From Rhodococcus sp. 14-2470-1b (GTDB taxonomy: Bacteria > Actinomycetota > Actinomycetes > Mycobacteriales > Mycobacteriaceae), in NCBI RefSeq assembly GCF_002259415.1, contig NZ_NPFY01000024.1, positions 1-64,000 of the forward strand: a stretch of DNA of 64,000 bases, read 5' to 3'. The position numbers and the translations under genes are program-made. Below the pieces are notes generated by a model. That model did no database searches. It saw only the letters and a list, made by a program, of their open reading frames with translations, and had not been told where the DNA came from. Of the stretch, positions 8,798-16,779 are shown in pieces; position 1 is the stretch's first letter; each line of letters begins with the position of its first letter.

Positions 8798-9919
8798 TCA
8801 GTTCGTGTGCAGTCGCGCGGCGAGGACGGCTCCCGCCGTACCCAGTGCCAGCACGACCGCCGCCACCACGAACGCGATGGAGTAGGAGTCACCGAGCGCT
8901 GGGGCGACGACGAGTGGACCCATGACCTGTCCGATGCCGTAGACGGTCGTCAGTGTTGCTGCAGTTCTCCCGATGGGCAGGCCGCCGGCCATGCCCATGG
9001 TCAGCATGGTGATGCCCATGAACGTGCCGCCGAAGAGAACTGCGGCGACGAGTGCGACCGCGGGACTGTCGCTGACTGCAGGCAGGATCGCGGACACGGT
9101 CTGTAGGCCGAATGCGGCGACGAGTGCTCGCGACGGTGTGACGCGTTGGGCGACCGCGTGCCACAGCACGGTTGCCGGAACTGCGGCGCAACCGACGACG
9201 ATCCATACCGCGGGACCGACCGACGAGCTTCCGTGTCCGCCGACGGCGGCGACGAGGAAGGTACCGACGATGATGTATCCGAGTCCTTCGAGGAAGTACG
9301 CAGCGAGCAGCACTCGCCAGATTCGGCGTTCCTGCGGCGAGGGCCCGACGTTTCCGTCGGTCCGCCTGGACTCGGCGTGAATATCGAGCGCGAGCGTGGG
9401 GGCGATGACGACGGCCGTCAGTACAGCGGACGCGATCCACAATGCCTGCCACGAAAGGTGAGGTGCTGCAACGAGAGTGAGAATGCCGGACGCGGCGATT
9501 CCCGCTCCGACACCGCCGAACGCGATGCCGGGTGACGCGCCGACGTGCCGCGCGACGGTGCTCGCGCAGCCGAGGAACACGGCGGCGCTCGCCAGACCGG
9601 CGACGAACCGGAGCATCGAGAACGCGAAGGTGCCGTCGGCGAACGCCATCGCAATTTCGCTGACGACGAGCAGAGCGACCCAGGTGCGGAACGCTGTTGT
9701 GCTGTTGAGGGTGGGTCGGAGCGACAGAAGTATCGCGCCGACGAGGTAGCCGGTGTAGTTGGCCGTCGCGATGACCGCACCGCTGCTCGGCGTGACTCCA
9801 GCCGAATCGACCATGATCGGTAGGAGCGGGGTGAAGACGAACCGGCCGACGCCCATAGCAGCGGCAAGACCCGCGGCTGCCGTGAGTGAGACGCGGCGGC
9901 CACCTGCGATTCCGTTCAC
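8798..9919 (-). CDS. MFS transporter, YbfB/YjiJ type
   Basis: A 373-residue permease with about 11-12 helices. The N-terminal GVGRFVFTPLLP motif is characteristic of the YbfB/YjiJ branch of the major facilitator superfamily. The start is GTG 9919 and no strong Shine-Dalgarno is seen. It lies 27 bp behind the JmjC oxygenase gene and 17-23 bp before DoxX, all on the minus strand, so it is probably co-transcribed. In that context it could export or import a product related to the repeat peptide, but that role is inference only. Confidence 0.82.
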   Translation of the reverse strand: MNGIAGGRRVSLTAAAGLAAAMGVGRFVFTPLLPIMVDSAGVTPSSGAVIATANYTGYLVGAILLSLRPTLNSTTAFRTWVALLVVSEIAMAFADGTFAFSMLRFVAGLASAAVFLGCASTVARHVGASPGIAFGGVGAGIAASGILTLVAAPHLSWQALWIASAVLTAVVIAPTLALDIHAESRRTDGNVGPSPQERRIWRVLLAAYFLEGLGYIIVGTFLVAAVGGHGSSSVGPAVWIVVGCAAVPATVLWHAVAQRVTPSRALVAAFGLQTVSAILPAVSDSPAVALVAAVLFGGTFMGITMLTMGMAGGLPIGRTAATLTTVYGIGQVMGPLVVAPALGDSYSIAFVVAAVVLALGTAGAVLAARLHTN

Positions 9920-9946
9920 TCGGCTAACTATACGTGGGGGTGCAGT

Positions 9947-11206
9947 TCACTCCGACGGCACGATGATGCCCTCCCTGAGCAGCCGTTTCGCCACCACCAG
10001 CGCGCTGTCGGGGTCGAGACCGCGCATGTCCGCGACACGGCGGGGTTGTCCGCTGCGGAGATCGTCGAGTGCATCGGCGCACTCGTCGGGTAGGGAGATC
10101 GTCTTGTCGCGAAGGCCGACGTGGACCCGTCCGTTGCTGCGGGTGATGCGAGGGGACAGCCCCTGCCTCCATGTGACTACGGAAGCAGCGTCGAGGGAGG
10201 CGATGAACGCGACCGTGCGCAGCGGATCGATCGGTGCCGGTCGAGTGATCGCGACCAGGCGCGCGGCCAATTCGTCGGCGATCGAGCGTCGTTCCTCCGG
10301 ATCCGATCGGATGCGTTCCAATGCCGCTGCGACGTCGTCGAGTACTCGGTCCACGTGAGGTGCGGTTGCGTCCGGATCCGTCAGGTCGAGCCCAGCGGGC
10401 AATGGCTCGCGAATGCGCGCGTCGTCCTGGAGAGCGCCGAGAACGCGATGTGCGATGTCGTAGTTGTTGAACGACGCCACGCCGATGGTGAGGTGGATCG
10501 TCGTGTCGCCCAATGCTTCCGCGGAATGAATCCATCCCCGCGGCAGATAGAGGACGTCACCGGGCGTCAGGACGGTGTCGAGGTACGGCGTGTTGCTTAC
10601 CTGCTTCTCGACGGCTTCGCGCCGGTCGGACCACGGTTGGTTCGACAATGGATGCGTGTGGACGGGAGGGTGAATCATCCACCGCTTCTCGCCACTGATC
10701 TGTAGGACGAACACGTCGTGCACGTCGTAGTGCGGCGAGAATCCCGTCGAGGCGGCGGGGGTGATGTACGCGTTGACTTGACTGGGATGGCCGAGATCGT
10801 CGACCAGATCACGGGTGAAGTCGATCAGGGGCGGCCACAGCCGATGAAGTCCTTGCAACACCAGCGTGTGTCCGTCGGCGAACGCGGACAACACAGCGGA
10901 CGAGTCGAGCTGATCGGGCATCTCGGCCCCGAAGCCGGCCGACGACGTGAACTCGGACTTGTCCAGGAGCGCTCCGTCTTTGGCCATCCGCGCAAAGGGC
11001 GTACGGACGCCGCGGTGGGACACCAGTTCGTCGACGTCGGAGGGCGTTAGTAGATCCTCGAACGTGCGATTCAGTTCCGAGGCGCGGGTGAGCAACGGCG
11101 TGCGCCCCCATACCTCGTCGGCGAAAGCACGCTCGGGAATGGAGATCAGACGACCGAGCGCGGACCGGAATTCCGGTCCGCGCTGGTCTGCGTGCATGTC
11201 GCTCAA
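9947..11206 (-). CDS. JmjC/cupin-4 2-oxoglutarate oxygenase (ribosomal-oxygenase-like)
   Basis: A 419-residue Fe(II)/2-oxoglutarate dioxygenase. The double-stranded beta-helix shows His159-x-Asp161 (SPHYDVHDVF), Lys174 in SGEKRW and distal His227 in LPRGWIHSAE, which together form the metal and co-substrate site of JmjC protein hydroxylases. The C-terminal helical and winged-helix-like part resembles the YcfD/ROX architecture. Known relatives hydroxylate Arg, His, Asn or Asp side chains in proteins. The start is TTG 11206, overlapping the stop of the repeat-peptide gene (TTGA). This tight coupling suggests the repeat peptide is the substrate. The alternative is a ribosomal protein hydroxylase merely located here. 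Confidence 0.85.
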   Translation of the reverse strand: MSDMHADQRGPEFRSALGRLISIPERAFADEVWGRTPLLTRASELNRTFEDLLTPSDVDELVSHRGVRTPFARMAKDGALLDKSEFTSSAGFGAEMPDQLDSSAVLSAFADGHTLVLQGLHRLWPPLIDFTRDLVDDLGHPSQVNAYITPAASTGFSPHYDVHDVFVLQISGEKRWMIHPPVHTHPLSNQPWSDRREAVEKQVSNTPYLDTVLTPGDVLYLPRGWIHSAEALGDTTIHLTIGVASFNNYDIAHRVLGALQDDARIREPLPAGLDLTDPDATAPHVDRVLDDVAAALERIRSDPEERRSIADELAARLVAITRPAPIDPLRTVAFIASLDAASVVTWRQGLSPRITRSNGRVHVGLRDKTISLPDECADALDDLRSGQPRRVADMRGLDPDSALVVAKRLLREGIIVPSE

Positions 11207-11457
11207 GCCGAGCCGTCCGCACCGCCGTCGTGTCCGTTCGGGTTGGAACCGCCGTCTGCGGGTCCTTCGCCGGGGCCTGCCGTGCCGTCGGCTCCGCCGT
11301 CGTGGCCGTTGGGGTTGGATCCGCCGTCTGCGGGTCCTTCACCCGGGCCTGCGGTGCCGTCGGCTCCGCCGTCGTGGCCGTTGGGGTTGGATCCACCGTC
11401 AGCGGGGCCTTCTCCGCCGGATCCGCTGGTGGTGATGTCGTCGTCGTTGATGCTCAT
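11203..11457 (-). CDS. Short tandem-repeat protein, putative multicore peptide substrate
   Basis: This 84-residue protein has a leader of about 15 residues (MSINDDDITTSGSGG) and then three near-identical 24-residue units. Each unit reads EGPADGGSNPNGHDGG then ADGTAGPG, and the last is cut to ADGSA. Each unit holds three Asp, two Asn and one His, with no Arg, Lys, Cys or aromatic residue. GGAAGG stands about 8 bp before ATG 11457, a good ribosome site, and the stop overlaps the TTG start of the JmjC gene. No signal peptide or membrane segment is present. The leader-plus-identical-cores layout beside a modifying enzyme resembles a RiPP precursor. It could instead be a low-complexity structural or metal-binding protein. 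I do not recognise a named family. Confidence 0.72.
   Translation of the reverse strand: MSINDDDITTSGSGGEGPADGGSNPNGHDGGADGTAGPGEGPADGGSNPNGHDGGADGTAGPGEGPADGGSNPNGHDGGADGSA
11215..11420. repeat. Three tandem 72-bp repeats
   Basis: Near-identical 72-bp units begin at 11215, 11287 and 11359, the third running to about 11420. They encode the 24-residue units of the minus-strand peptide. Differences fall mostly at third codon positions (for example GGTTCGGGTTGG against GTTGGGGTTGG), so the repeat is old enough to have drifted while the protein stayed fixed. Confidence 0.85.
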
Positions 11458-11570
11458 CGAAAACCTTCCGGTCGACCTGACTTCTGGGAGCGAGGGGCTG
11501 TCCCCGCTCGAAACCGTGGATTGACGGTTCGACGGGCTTCTAAACACGGTGAGGTGAGCGTTCCCGCTGC

Positions 11571-11606
11571 GCGTGGAAATGTAGGCCAAGGCCTACATTT
11601 CCACGC
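11571..11606. repeat. 36-bp perfect inverted repeat (hairpin)
   Basis: Arms of 17 bp (GCGTGGAAATGTAGGCC and its exact complement) are separated by only AA. It lies between the stop of the small membrane-protein gene (11624) and the repeat-peptide start (11457). It could terminate the symporter transcript as an intrinsic hairpin without a U-tract, or serve as a regulator site. Confidence 0.7.
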
Positions 11607-11623
11607 ACGTGCGACGGAGTCGG

Positions 11624-11911
11624 CTATTCGCCCGGTGCGTCGCCCACGACTGCGGGCCGGGCGATGGCCCAGGCGCCGAAGATCAGTGCGATTGCGAGCA
11701 TCACCAGTCCGACCCACAGGTTGGCGCTGGTACCGACGCTCATGTCGACGACGTTGTTGGACGGCGACGAGTGGGTCTTGTTACCGAAAACCGACGGAAA
11801 CAGGCCGGCGAGGGTCAGCAGGATCCCGTAGATGCCGAGCAGTGCGCCGATGACGGAACGGATGTCGAACAACCGCGCCACCAGGCCGGGGTTCTTGTCG
11901 GGTGTAGTCAT
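11624..11911 (-). CDS. Small two-helix membrane protein beside symporter
   Basis: A 95-residue protein with two clear transmembrane segments (SVIGALLGIYGILLTLAGLF and ANLWVGLVMLAIALIFGAWAIA) joined by a polar loop. It starts at ATG 11911, 13 bp after the sodium:solute symporter stop, so it is co-transcribed. Its size and place suggest a small accessory subunit of the symporter, as seen in other SSS operons. That role is inferred, and no named domain was recognised. Confidence 0.7.
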   Translation of the reverse strand: MTTPDKNPGLVARLFDIRSVIGALLGIYGILLTLAGLFPSVFGNKTHSSPSNNVVDMSVGTSANLWVGLVMLAIALIFGAWAIARPAVVGDAPGE

Positions 11912-11924
11912 TTCCGGTTCTCCT

Positions 11925-13631
11925 CTAGTGGAAGACGATGTTGAGGACGACGACGAGGCCGAGCGCGAAGCCCGCCAATGGAACCGGCCGCTTGTACCAG
12001 GGGCTCGTGGCATCTTCGGGGTCGGTGAACATGTCGCGCGGAGTCTCCGAGTAGACGAATCCCACGAGTTCCTTCGCCGGTTTCGGCTGTGTCACCATAC
12101 TGACGCCGATGCTGACCACGATGTCGACGACGAATGCAGCCGACGCCGCGACGAACGGCATGCCCTGTCCTGGAAGGTTGATCACGCCGACTTCCGACAG
12201 AATGAACACCAGGACCGCTGCGGACGTGCCCGAGACGAGTCCGATCCATCCCGCTGCGGGCGTCATCTTCTTCCAGAACATACCGAGGATGAATGTGGCG
12301 AACAGGGGAGCGTTGAAGAAACCGAACAGCGTCTGCAGGTAGTCCATCAAGTTGGAGTAACCCGACGCGATGAGCGCGGTGAAGATCGCGAGAATCGTTG
12401 CGGCGACAGTCGCGACGCGACCGACGGTTATGTAGTAACCGTCCTCGCGATTCTTGACGATGTACTGCTGCCACAGGTCGTAACTGAAGACGGTGTTGAA
12501 CGCGGAGATGTTCGCCGCCATACCTGCCATGAATGCAGCCATCAAGCCGGCGACGGCCACGCCCAGCAGGCCGTTGGGGAGGATGTCTCGCATCATCAAC
12601 AGCATCGCGTCGTTGTACGTGATGTCGCCGGTCCCGTTTTCCTTCAGGTTGATCATGTCTCCGATCGCGGCGGCGGCGATCATGCCGGGGACCACGACTA
12701 CGAAGGGCACCAGCATCTTCGGGATCGCACCGATGATCGGTGCGCGGCGCGCCGCGGACATCGAACTCGACGCCATCGCGCGCTGGACCTCGACGAAGTT
12801 GGTCGTCCAGTATCCGAAGGACAGGACGAATCCGAGACCGAACACGATGCCGATCACGGACAGGATCGGTGAGTCGAACCCGCTCAGCGCTTGCCCCGGC
12901 CACGACGAGAGTTGTTCTCCCGTCGAGGCAGTGACGGTGCCGTCGGTGACCGTCGGTACGACCTTGTCCTTGAGGCCGGACCACCCGCCGATCTTGATCA
13001 AACCGATCACCGTCAGCGGAACCAGGGCGGCGAGGATGACGAAGAACTGCAGCACCTCGTTGTAGATCGCTGCGGAGAGGCCACCGAGGACGGTGTAGGT
13101 GAGCACGATGGCTGCGGCCACGATGAGCGAGACCCACAGTGACCATCCGAGAAGGACTTTCACGACGGTGGCCAGAAGGAACAGGTTGACGCCCGCGATC
13201 AGGATCTGTGCGACGGCGAAACTGATGGCGTTGACGAGGTGGGCTTTGGTGTCGAATCGTTTGCGCATGAACTCGGGGACGCTGCGCACCTTGGAGCCGT
13301 AGTAGAACGGCATCATCACGATGCCGAGGAACAGCATCGCAGGGATAGCACCGATCCAGTAGTAATGCATGGTGGCGAGGCCCAGCTGGGCGCCGTTCGC
13401 GGACATGCCCATGATCTCGACGGCGCCGAGGTTCGCCGACACGAAGGCGATGCCGGTGACCCACGCGGGAAGTCTGCGTCCCGAGAGAAAGAAGTCCAAG
13501 CTGGTGGAGAGCTGTCGGCGGGCTACGTAGCCGATCCCGAGAACGAACACGAAATACACGGCGATGAGCACGTAGTCCAGCGCGTTCGTGTTGAACGAAA
13601 GCACGCCTTCTGCCGCAAGAGTCGACGTCAC
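11925..13631 (-). CDS. Sodium:solute symporter (SSS family), putative galactose transporter
   Basis: A 568-residue permease with about 14 hydrophobic helices and the SSS signature region SGRRLPAWVTGIAFVSANLGAVE, which aligns with the SGLT sodium-site helix. GTG 13631 is the start, with GGGAGG about 7 bp upstream. It is divergent from the DeoR-galT-galK operon, so galactose or a galactoside is the most likely substrate, driven by sodium. The palindrome at 13651-13666 stands just upstream of the start. It is followed by the two-helix small protein. Confidence 0.84.
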   Translation of the reverse strand: MTSTLAAEGVLSFNTNALDYVLIAVYFVFVLGIGYVARRQLSTSLDFFLSGRRLPAWVTGIAFVSANLGAVEIMGMSANGAQLGLATMHYYWIGAIPAMLFLGIVMMPFYYGSKVRSVPEFMRKRFDTKAHLVNAISFAVAQILIAGVNLFLLATVVKVLLGWSLWVSLIVAAAIVLTYTVLGGLSAAIYNEVLQFFVILAALVPLTVIGLIKIGGWSGLKDKVVPTVTDGTVTASTGEQLSSWPGQALSGFDSPILSVIGIVFGLGFVLSFGYWTTNFVEVQRAMASSSMSAARRAPIIGAIPKMLVPFVVVVPGMIAAAAIGDMINLKENGTGDITYNDAMLLMMRDILPNGLLGVAVAGLMAAFMAGMAANISAFNTVFSYDLWQQYIVKNREDGYYITVGRVATVAATILAIFTALIASGYSNLMDYLQTLFGFFNAPLFATFILGMFWKKMTPAAGWIGLVSGTSAAVLVFILSEVGVINLPGQGMPFVAASAAFVVDIVVSIGVSMVTQPKPAKELVGFVYSETPRDMFTDPEDATSPWYKRPVPLAGFALGLVVVLNIVFH

Positions 13632-13650
13632 GCGTCAACCTCCCTGGTTG

Positions 13651-13666
13651 AGTGAGCTGGCTCACT
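13651..13666. promoter_or_regulatory. 16-bp inverted repeat before the symporter
   Basis: AGTGAGC-TG-GCTCACT, with perfect 7-bp arms, lies 20-35 bp upstream of the symporter GTG. It sits in the symporter/DeoR divergent region and is a candidate operator or 5'-leader hairpin. A further TGAGC half-site follows at about 13671. Confidence 0.45.
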
Positions 13667-13816
13667 GGTGTGAGCGATGTGAACACAAAGTAACAGGTTC
13701 AAACAATTGCGTACATCCGTTCCCGCATTTGTGTCCGGTTCTGTTTGGTAATGTTCGATTCATCAAGGTCGCTGGTGCACCGATTCAGTCGTGCCCCGAA
13801 TCAGAGGTAGGTGCCG

Positions 13817-14599
13817 ATGCTGGCAGCGGAACGCCACTCCGCGATCCTGGCGGCGCTGCATACCGACGGCGCAGTCAAGGTGGTCGACCTGGCAGATCTC
13901 CTGGGTGTCTCGGAGATGACGATCCGGCGTGATCTTGACGTTCTGGACGAGCGTCAAGTGCTCCGCAAGGTCCACGGCGGAGCAATCGTGCGGGGGAACC
14001 GAGGAATCGAACCACCGTCGACGGCGAAGGCAGCTCGGCAGCACGCCGAGAAGGTCGCTATCGGCCGTGCAGCCCTCGGTGCAGTCGAGGACGGAATGAC
14101 CATCGCCGTCAGTGCCGGCACCACGACGCTGGAACTCGCGAAACTGCTCAGGGGTCGTGACGCCATCACCGTTGTCACCAACTCGATTTCGATCTTTCAG
14201 GAGCTCACCGGACATCCCGACGAGCCCAATCCTGTCGTGTATCTCACCGGGGGCTCGCGCACCCCGTCGGACGCGCTCGTCGGGCCGATCGCCAATGCGG
14301 CTCTCAACGTGTTCCGCGTCGACGCAGTGTTCCTCGGTGTGCACGGTTTCGACATCGAATCCGGCTTGACCACACCGAACATCGCCGAGGCCGAGACCAA
14401 TCGTCGGCTCATCGCAACCAGTCGACGGTTGTTCGTGTTGGCCGACAACACCAAATATCGAGAAGTGGGCACCAACGTGTTCGGGCGGATGTCGGACATC
14501 GACACACTCGTCGTCGACGACGGTCTCGCCGTGGCCGACAGGGCCGCGTTGGCACCGCACGTGGAGAACATCCTGGTAGCCGAGACGGAGAAATCATGA
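13817..14599 (+). CDS. DeoR/GlpR family transcriptional regulator of the gal operon
   Basis: This protein of about 260 residues starts with the DeoR helix-turn-helix (LADLLGVSEMTIRRDLDVLDE, then KVHGGAI) and continues with the DeoR sugar-phosphate sensor domain (GMTIAVSAGTTTLELAKLL, TNSISIFQEL, GVHGFDIESGLT). ATG 13817 with AGGTAGG upstream is preferred over GTG 13811. The stop overlaps the galT start by 4 bp, so regulator and enzymes are one operon. It most likely represses galT-galK and the divergent symporter in the absence of a galactose-derived phosphate. Confidence 0.87.
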   Translation: MLAAERHSAILAALHTDGAVKVVDLADLLGVSEMTIRRDLDVLDERQVLRKVHGGAIVRGNRGIEPPSTAKAARQHAEKVAIGRAALGAVEDGMTIAVSAGTTTLELAKLLRGRDAITVVTNSISIFQELTGHPDEPNPVVYLTGGSRTPSDALVGPIANAALNVFRVDAVFLGVHGFDIESGLTTPNIAEAETNRRLIATSRRLFVLADNTKYREVGTNVFGRMSDIDTLVVDDGLAVADRAALAPHVENILVAETEKS

Positions 14600-15681
14600 C
14601 CACGCAGCACCCCGTTCGTGCCGAGCTCGCCGACGGCCGGGAGATCCTCTTCTTCTCGTTGCCCGGCAACGTCGCTCACCCTGTTCCGGATGTTCGGCCT
14701 TTGGCCGCACGACCGAACGGGGCGCAGTCGGAGGTACGGCGTGACCGTCAGACCGGCGACTGGGTTGCGATCGCGGCGTTGCGGCAGGACCGTACGTACA
14801 AGCCGCCCGCGGATCAGTGCCCTCTGTGTCCGTCGCCGGGCGGAGACAGAAGTGAAGTTCCTGCAGCGGATTACGACGTGGTCGTGTTCGAGAATCGCTT
14901 TCCGAGTCTGTCGCACGCAGGACTCGATGCACCGATTCTGCACGACGGTGATCTGCAGGCCCTCGGAATCGGGCGCTGCGAGGTCATCTGTTTCTCCAGC
15001 AACCACACGGCGTCCTTCGCTGATCTCCCTCACGACCATGCTCGTCTCGTCGTCGACGTGTGGCGCGAGCGAACCGCAGATCTGTTGGGACGCGACGGCA
15101 TCGAGCAGGTCTTCTGTTTCGAGAACCGAGGGGAGGACATCGGCGTCACGCTGTCTCATCCGCACGGGCAGATCTACGGGTACCCGTACCTGACGCCGCG
15201 GACGACGTCGATGCTGCGTCAGGCTCGCGAGTTCGCCGCGGTCCACGGACGAAACTTGTTCGGCGATATCCTCGCGCAGGAGATCGCCGACGGCCGTAGG
15301 GTGCTGGTGTCCGGCGAGCACTTCACGGCATTCGTCCCGTTCGCGGCTCGCTGGCCCGTCGAGGTGCACATCTACCCGAATCGACACGTCCACAGTCTGG
15401 TGGATCTGACCGAGGACGAACTCGACTCGCTGACCGACGTCTACCTCGACGTTCTGGGCCGTTTCGACCGGATGTATCCGGCACCGCTGCCGTACATCTC
15501 GGCCTTGCATCAGTATCGGTCCGACGGAATCCAGGCGGACGGGTACTTTCACATCGAGCTTATGTCGGTGCGACGGTCGGAGACCAAACTCAAGTACTTG
15601 GCCGGATCCGAATCGGCAATGGACGCGTTCATCACCGACGTCACCCCCGAGCAGATGGCCGACAGATTGAAGGCATTGTGA
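14596..15681 (+). CDS. galT: Galactose-1-phosphate uridylyltransferase
   Basis: A 361-residue Leloir-pathway enzyme that exchanges UMP between UDP-glucose and galactose-1-phosphate. The active site SHPHGQIY is at residues about 187-194, with nucleophilic His190 following His188. A zinc-site CPLC is at 75-78 and a third ligand region lies at SNHTAS (137). Length is normal for the family. It overlaps the DeoR gene and galK by 4 bp on each side (ATGA and GTGA), so all three are translationally coupled. Confidence 0.95.
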   Translation: MTTQHPVRAELADGREILFFSLPGNVAHPVPDVRPLAARPNGAQSEVRRDRQTGDWVAIAALRQDRTYKPPADQCPLCPSPGGDRSEVPAADYDVVVFENRFPSLSHAGLDAPILHDGDLQALGIGRCEVICFSSNHTASFADLPHDHARLVVDVWRERTADLLGRDGIEQVFCFENRGEDIGVTLSHPHGQIYGYPYLTPRTTSMLRQAREFAAVHGRNLFGDILAQEIADGRRVLVSGEHFTAFVPFAARWPVEVHIYPNRHVHSLVDLTEDELDSLTDVYLDVLGRFDRMYPAPLPYISALHQYRSDGIQADGYFHIELMSVRRSETKLKYLAGSESAMDAFITDVTPEQMADRLKAL

Positions 15682-16775
15682 CCACGTACACGGCGTACGC
15701 GCCAGGGCGGATCAACCTGATCGGCGAGCACACCGATTACAACCTCGGTTTCGCGATGCCCATCGCACTCGAGGAACGCACCACGGTGACGTTCGAGCCG
15801 GACGGGTCGGACCGAATCACGCTGAGCAGCGACGAAGAGGGCGCCGGTTCCGCGTTCGACGTGACTGCGCAGCCCGGTGACGTCGACGGCTGGGCGTCCT
15901 ACGCGGCCGGTGTGGTCTGGGCGCTCGCGCAGGCAGGACACCCCGTCGTCGGAGGCGCGATGAGCGTTCACAGCGACGTGCCCATCGGAGCGGGTCTGTC
16001 CTCCTCGGCGGCCCTCGAATGTGCCGTGCTCCTAATCATGAACGCGGCCACCGGAACCGAACTCGAACCTCTGGACGTCGCACGGCTCGCGCAGCGCGGT
16101 GAGAACGATTTCGTGGGTGCGCCGACGGGGCTGATGGATCAGCTGGCGTCGTTGGGCGGCGAGGTCGACCGGGCGCTGCTCATCGATTTCGAAACCTCGT
16201 CCGTCGAACCGGTTGCGTTCGAGCTCGACGCGCACGATCTGGCGCTGTTGGTCGTCAATTCCAATGCGGCGCATCAGCACTCGACAGGGGAGTACCGGGC
16301 ACGTCGCGAGTCGTGTACCCGCGCGGCGCGGGAGCTGGGCGTCGAAACTCTGCGAGAGGTACAGGGCGAGGACGTTCTGGATCGGATCGAGGATGCAGTC
16401 GATCGGGCGAGAGCCCGCCATGTCCTCAGCGAGAATCAACGTGTACTCGAGTGCGCGAAAGCCATGGCGAGTGGTGACTTTCGTCGGGTCGGTGCTCTGA
16501 TGGACCAATCGCACGCCTCGATGCGCGACGACTTCGAGATCACCACACCCCACATCGATCTCATCGCCGAATCGCTCGGTGCGCACGGAGCTCTCGGCGC
16601 ACGCATGACCGGAGGCGGTTTCGGGGGATGCGTGATCGCACTCGTTCCGGCACCCGACGTCGACCGCATCACCGCAGCGGTCGAGAGCGACATCGAGGAC
16701 GGCGGCTTCCCTGCGCCGACGGTCTTCACCGCCCGGGCCGGAGCGGGCGCGTCGCTGGCAAGCTGGAACTTCTAG
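15678..16775 (+). CDS. galK: Galactokinase
   Basis: A 365-residue GHMP kinase phosphorylating galactose at C1. Visible motifs are the galactokinase signature PGRINLIGEHTDY (residues 9-21), the ATP loop GAGLSSSAA (about 104-112), NDFVGAPTGLMDQ with the catalytic-base region, and the C-terminal TGGGFGG loop. The start is GTG 15678, overlapping galT. The stop is only 4 bp from that of the convergent epimerase-like gene. No galE is present in this locus. Confidence 0.95.
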   Translation: MTTYTAYAPGRINLIGEHTDYNLGFAMPIALEERTTVTFEPDGSDRITLSSDEEGAGSAFDVTAQPGDVDGWASYAAGVVWALAQAGHPVVGGAMSVHSDVPIGAGLSSSAALECAVLLIMNAATGTELEPLDVARLAQRGENDFVGAPTGLMDQLASLGGEVDRALLIDFETSSVEPVAFELDAHDLALLVVNSNAAHQHSTGEYRARRESCTRAARELGVETLREVQGEDVLDRIEDAVDRARARHVLSENQRVLECAKAMASGDFRRVGALMDQSHASMRDDFEITTPHIDLIAESLGAHGALGARMTGGGFGGCVIALVPAPDVDRITAAVESDIEDGGFPAPTVFTARAGAGASLASWNF

Positions 16776-16779
16776 CTTT

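Noticed and set aside
11215-11420. 72-bp tandem repeats as a CRISPR array
   Set aside because: The units are contiguous with no spacers and encode an in-frame protein repeat. No cas genes are present.
11192-11853. Plus-strand Pro-rich (110-residue) and Val/Gly-rich (207-residue) repeat frames across the 72-bp repeats
   Set aside because: They lie opposite the minus-strand peptide gene. Only the minus strand has a good ribosome site, a sensible start and a 4-bp coupling to the next gene.
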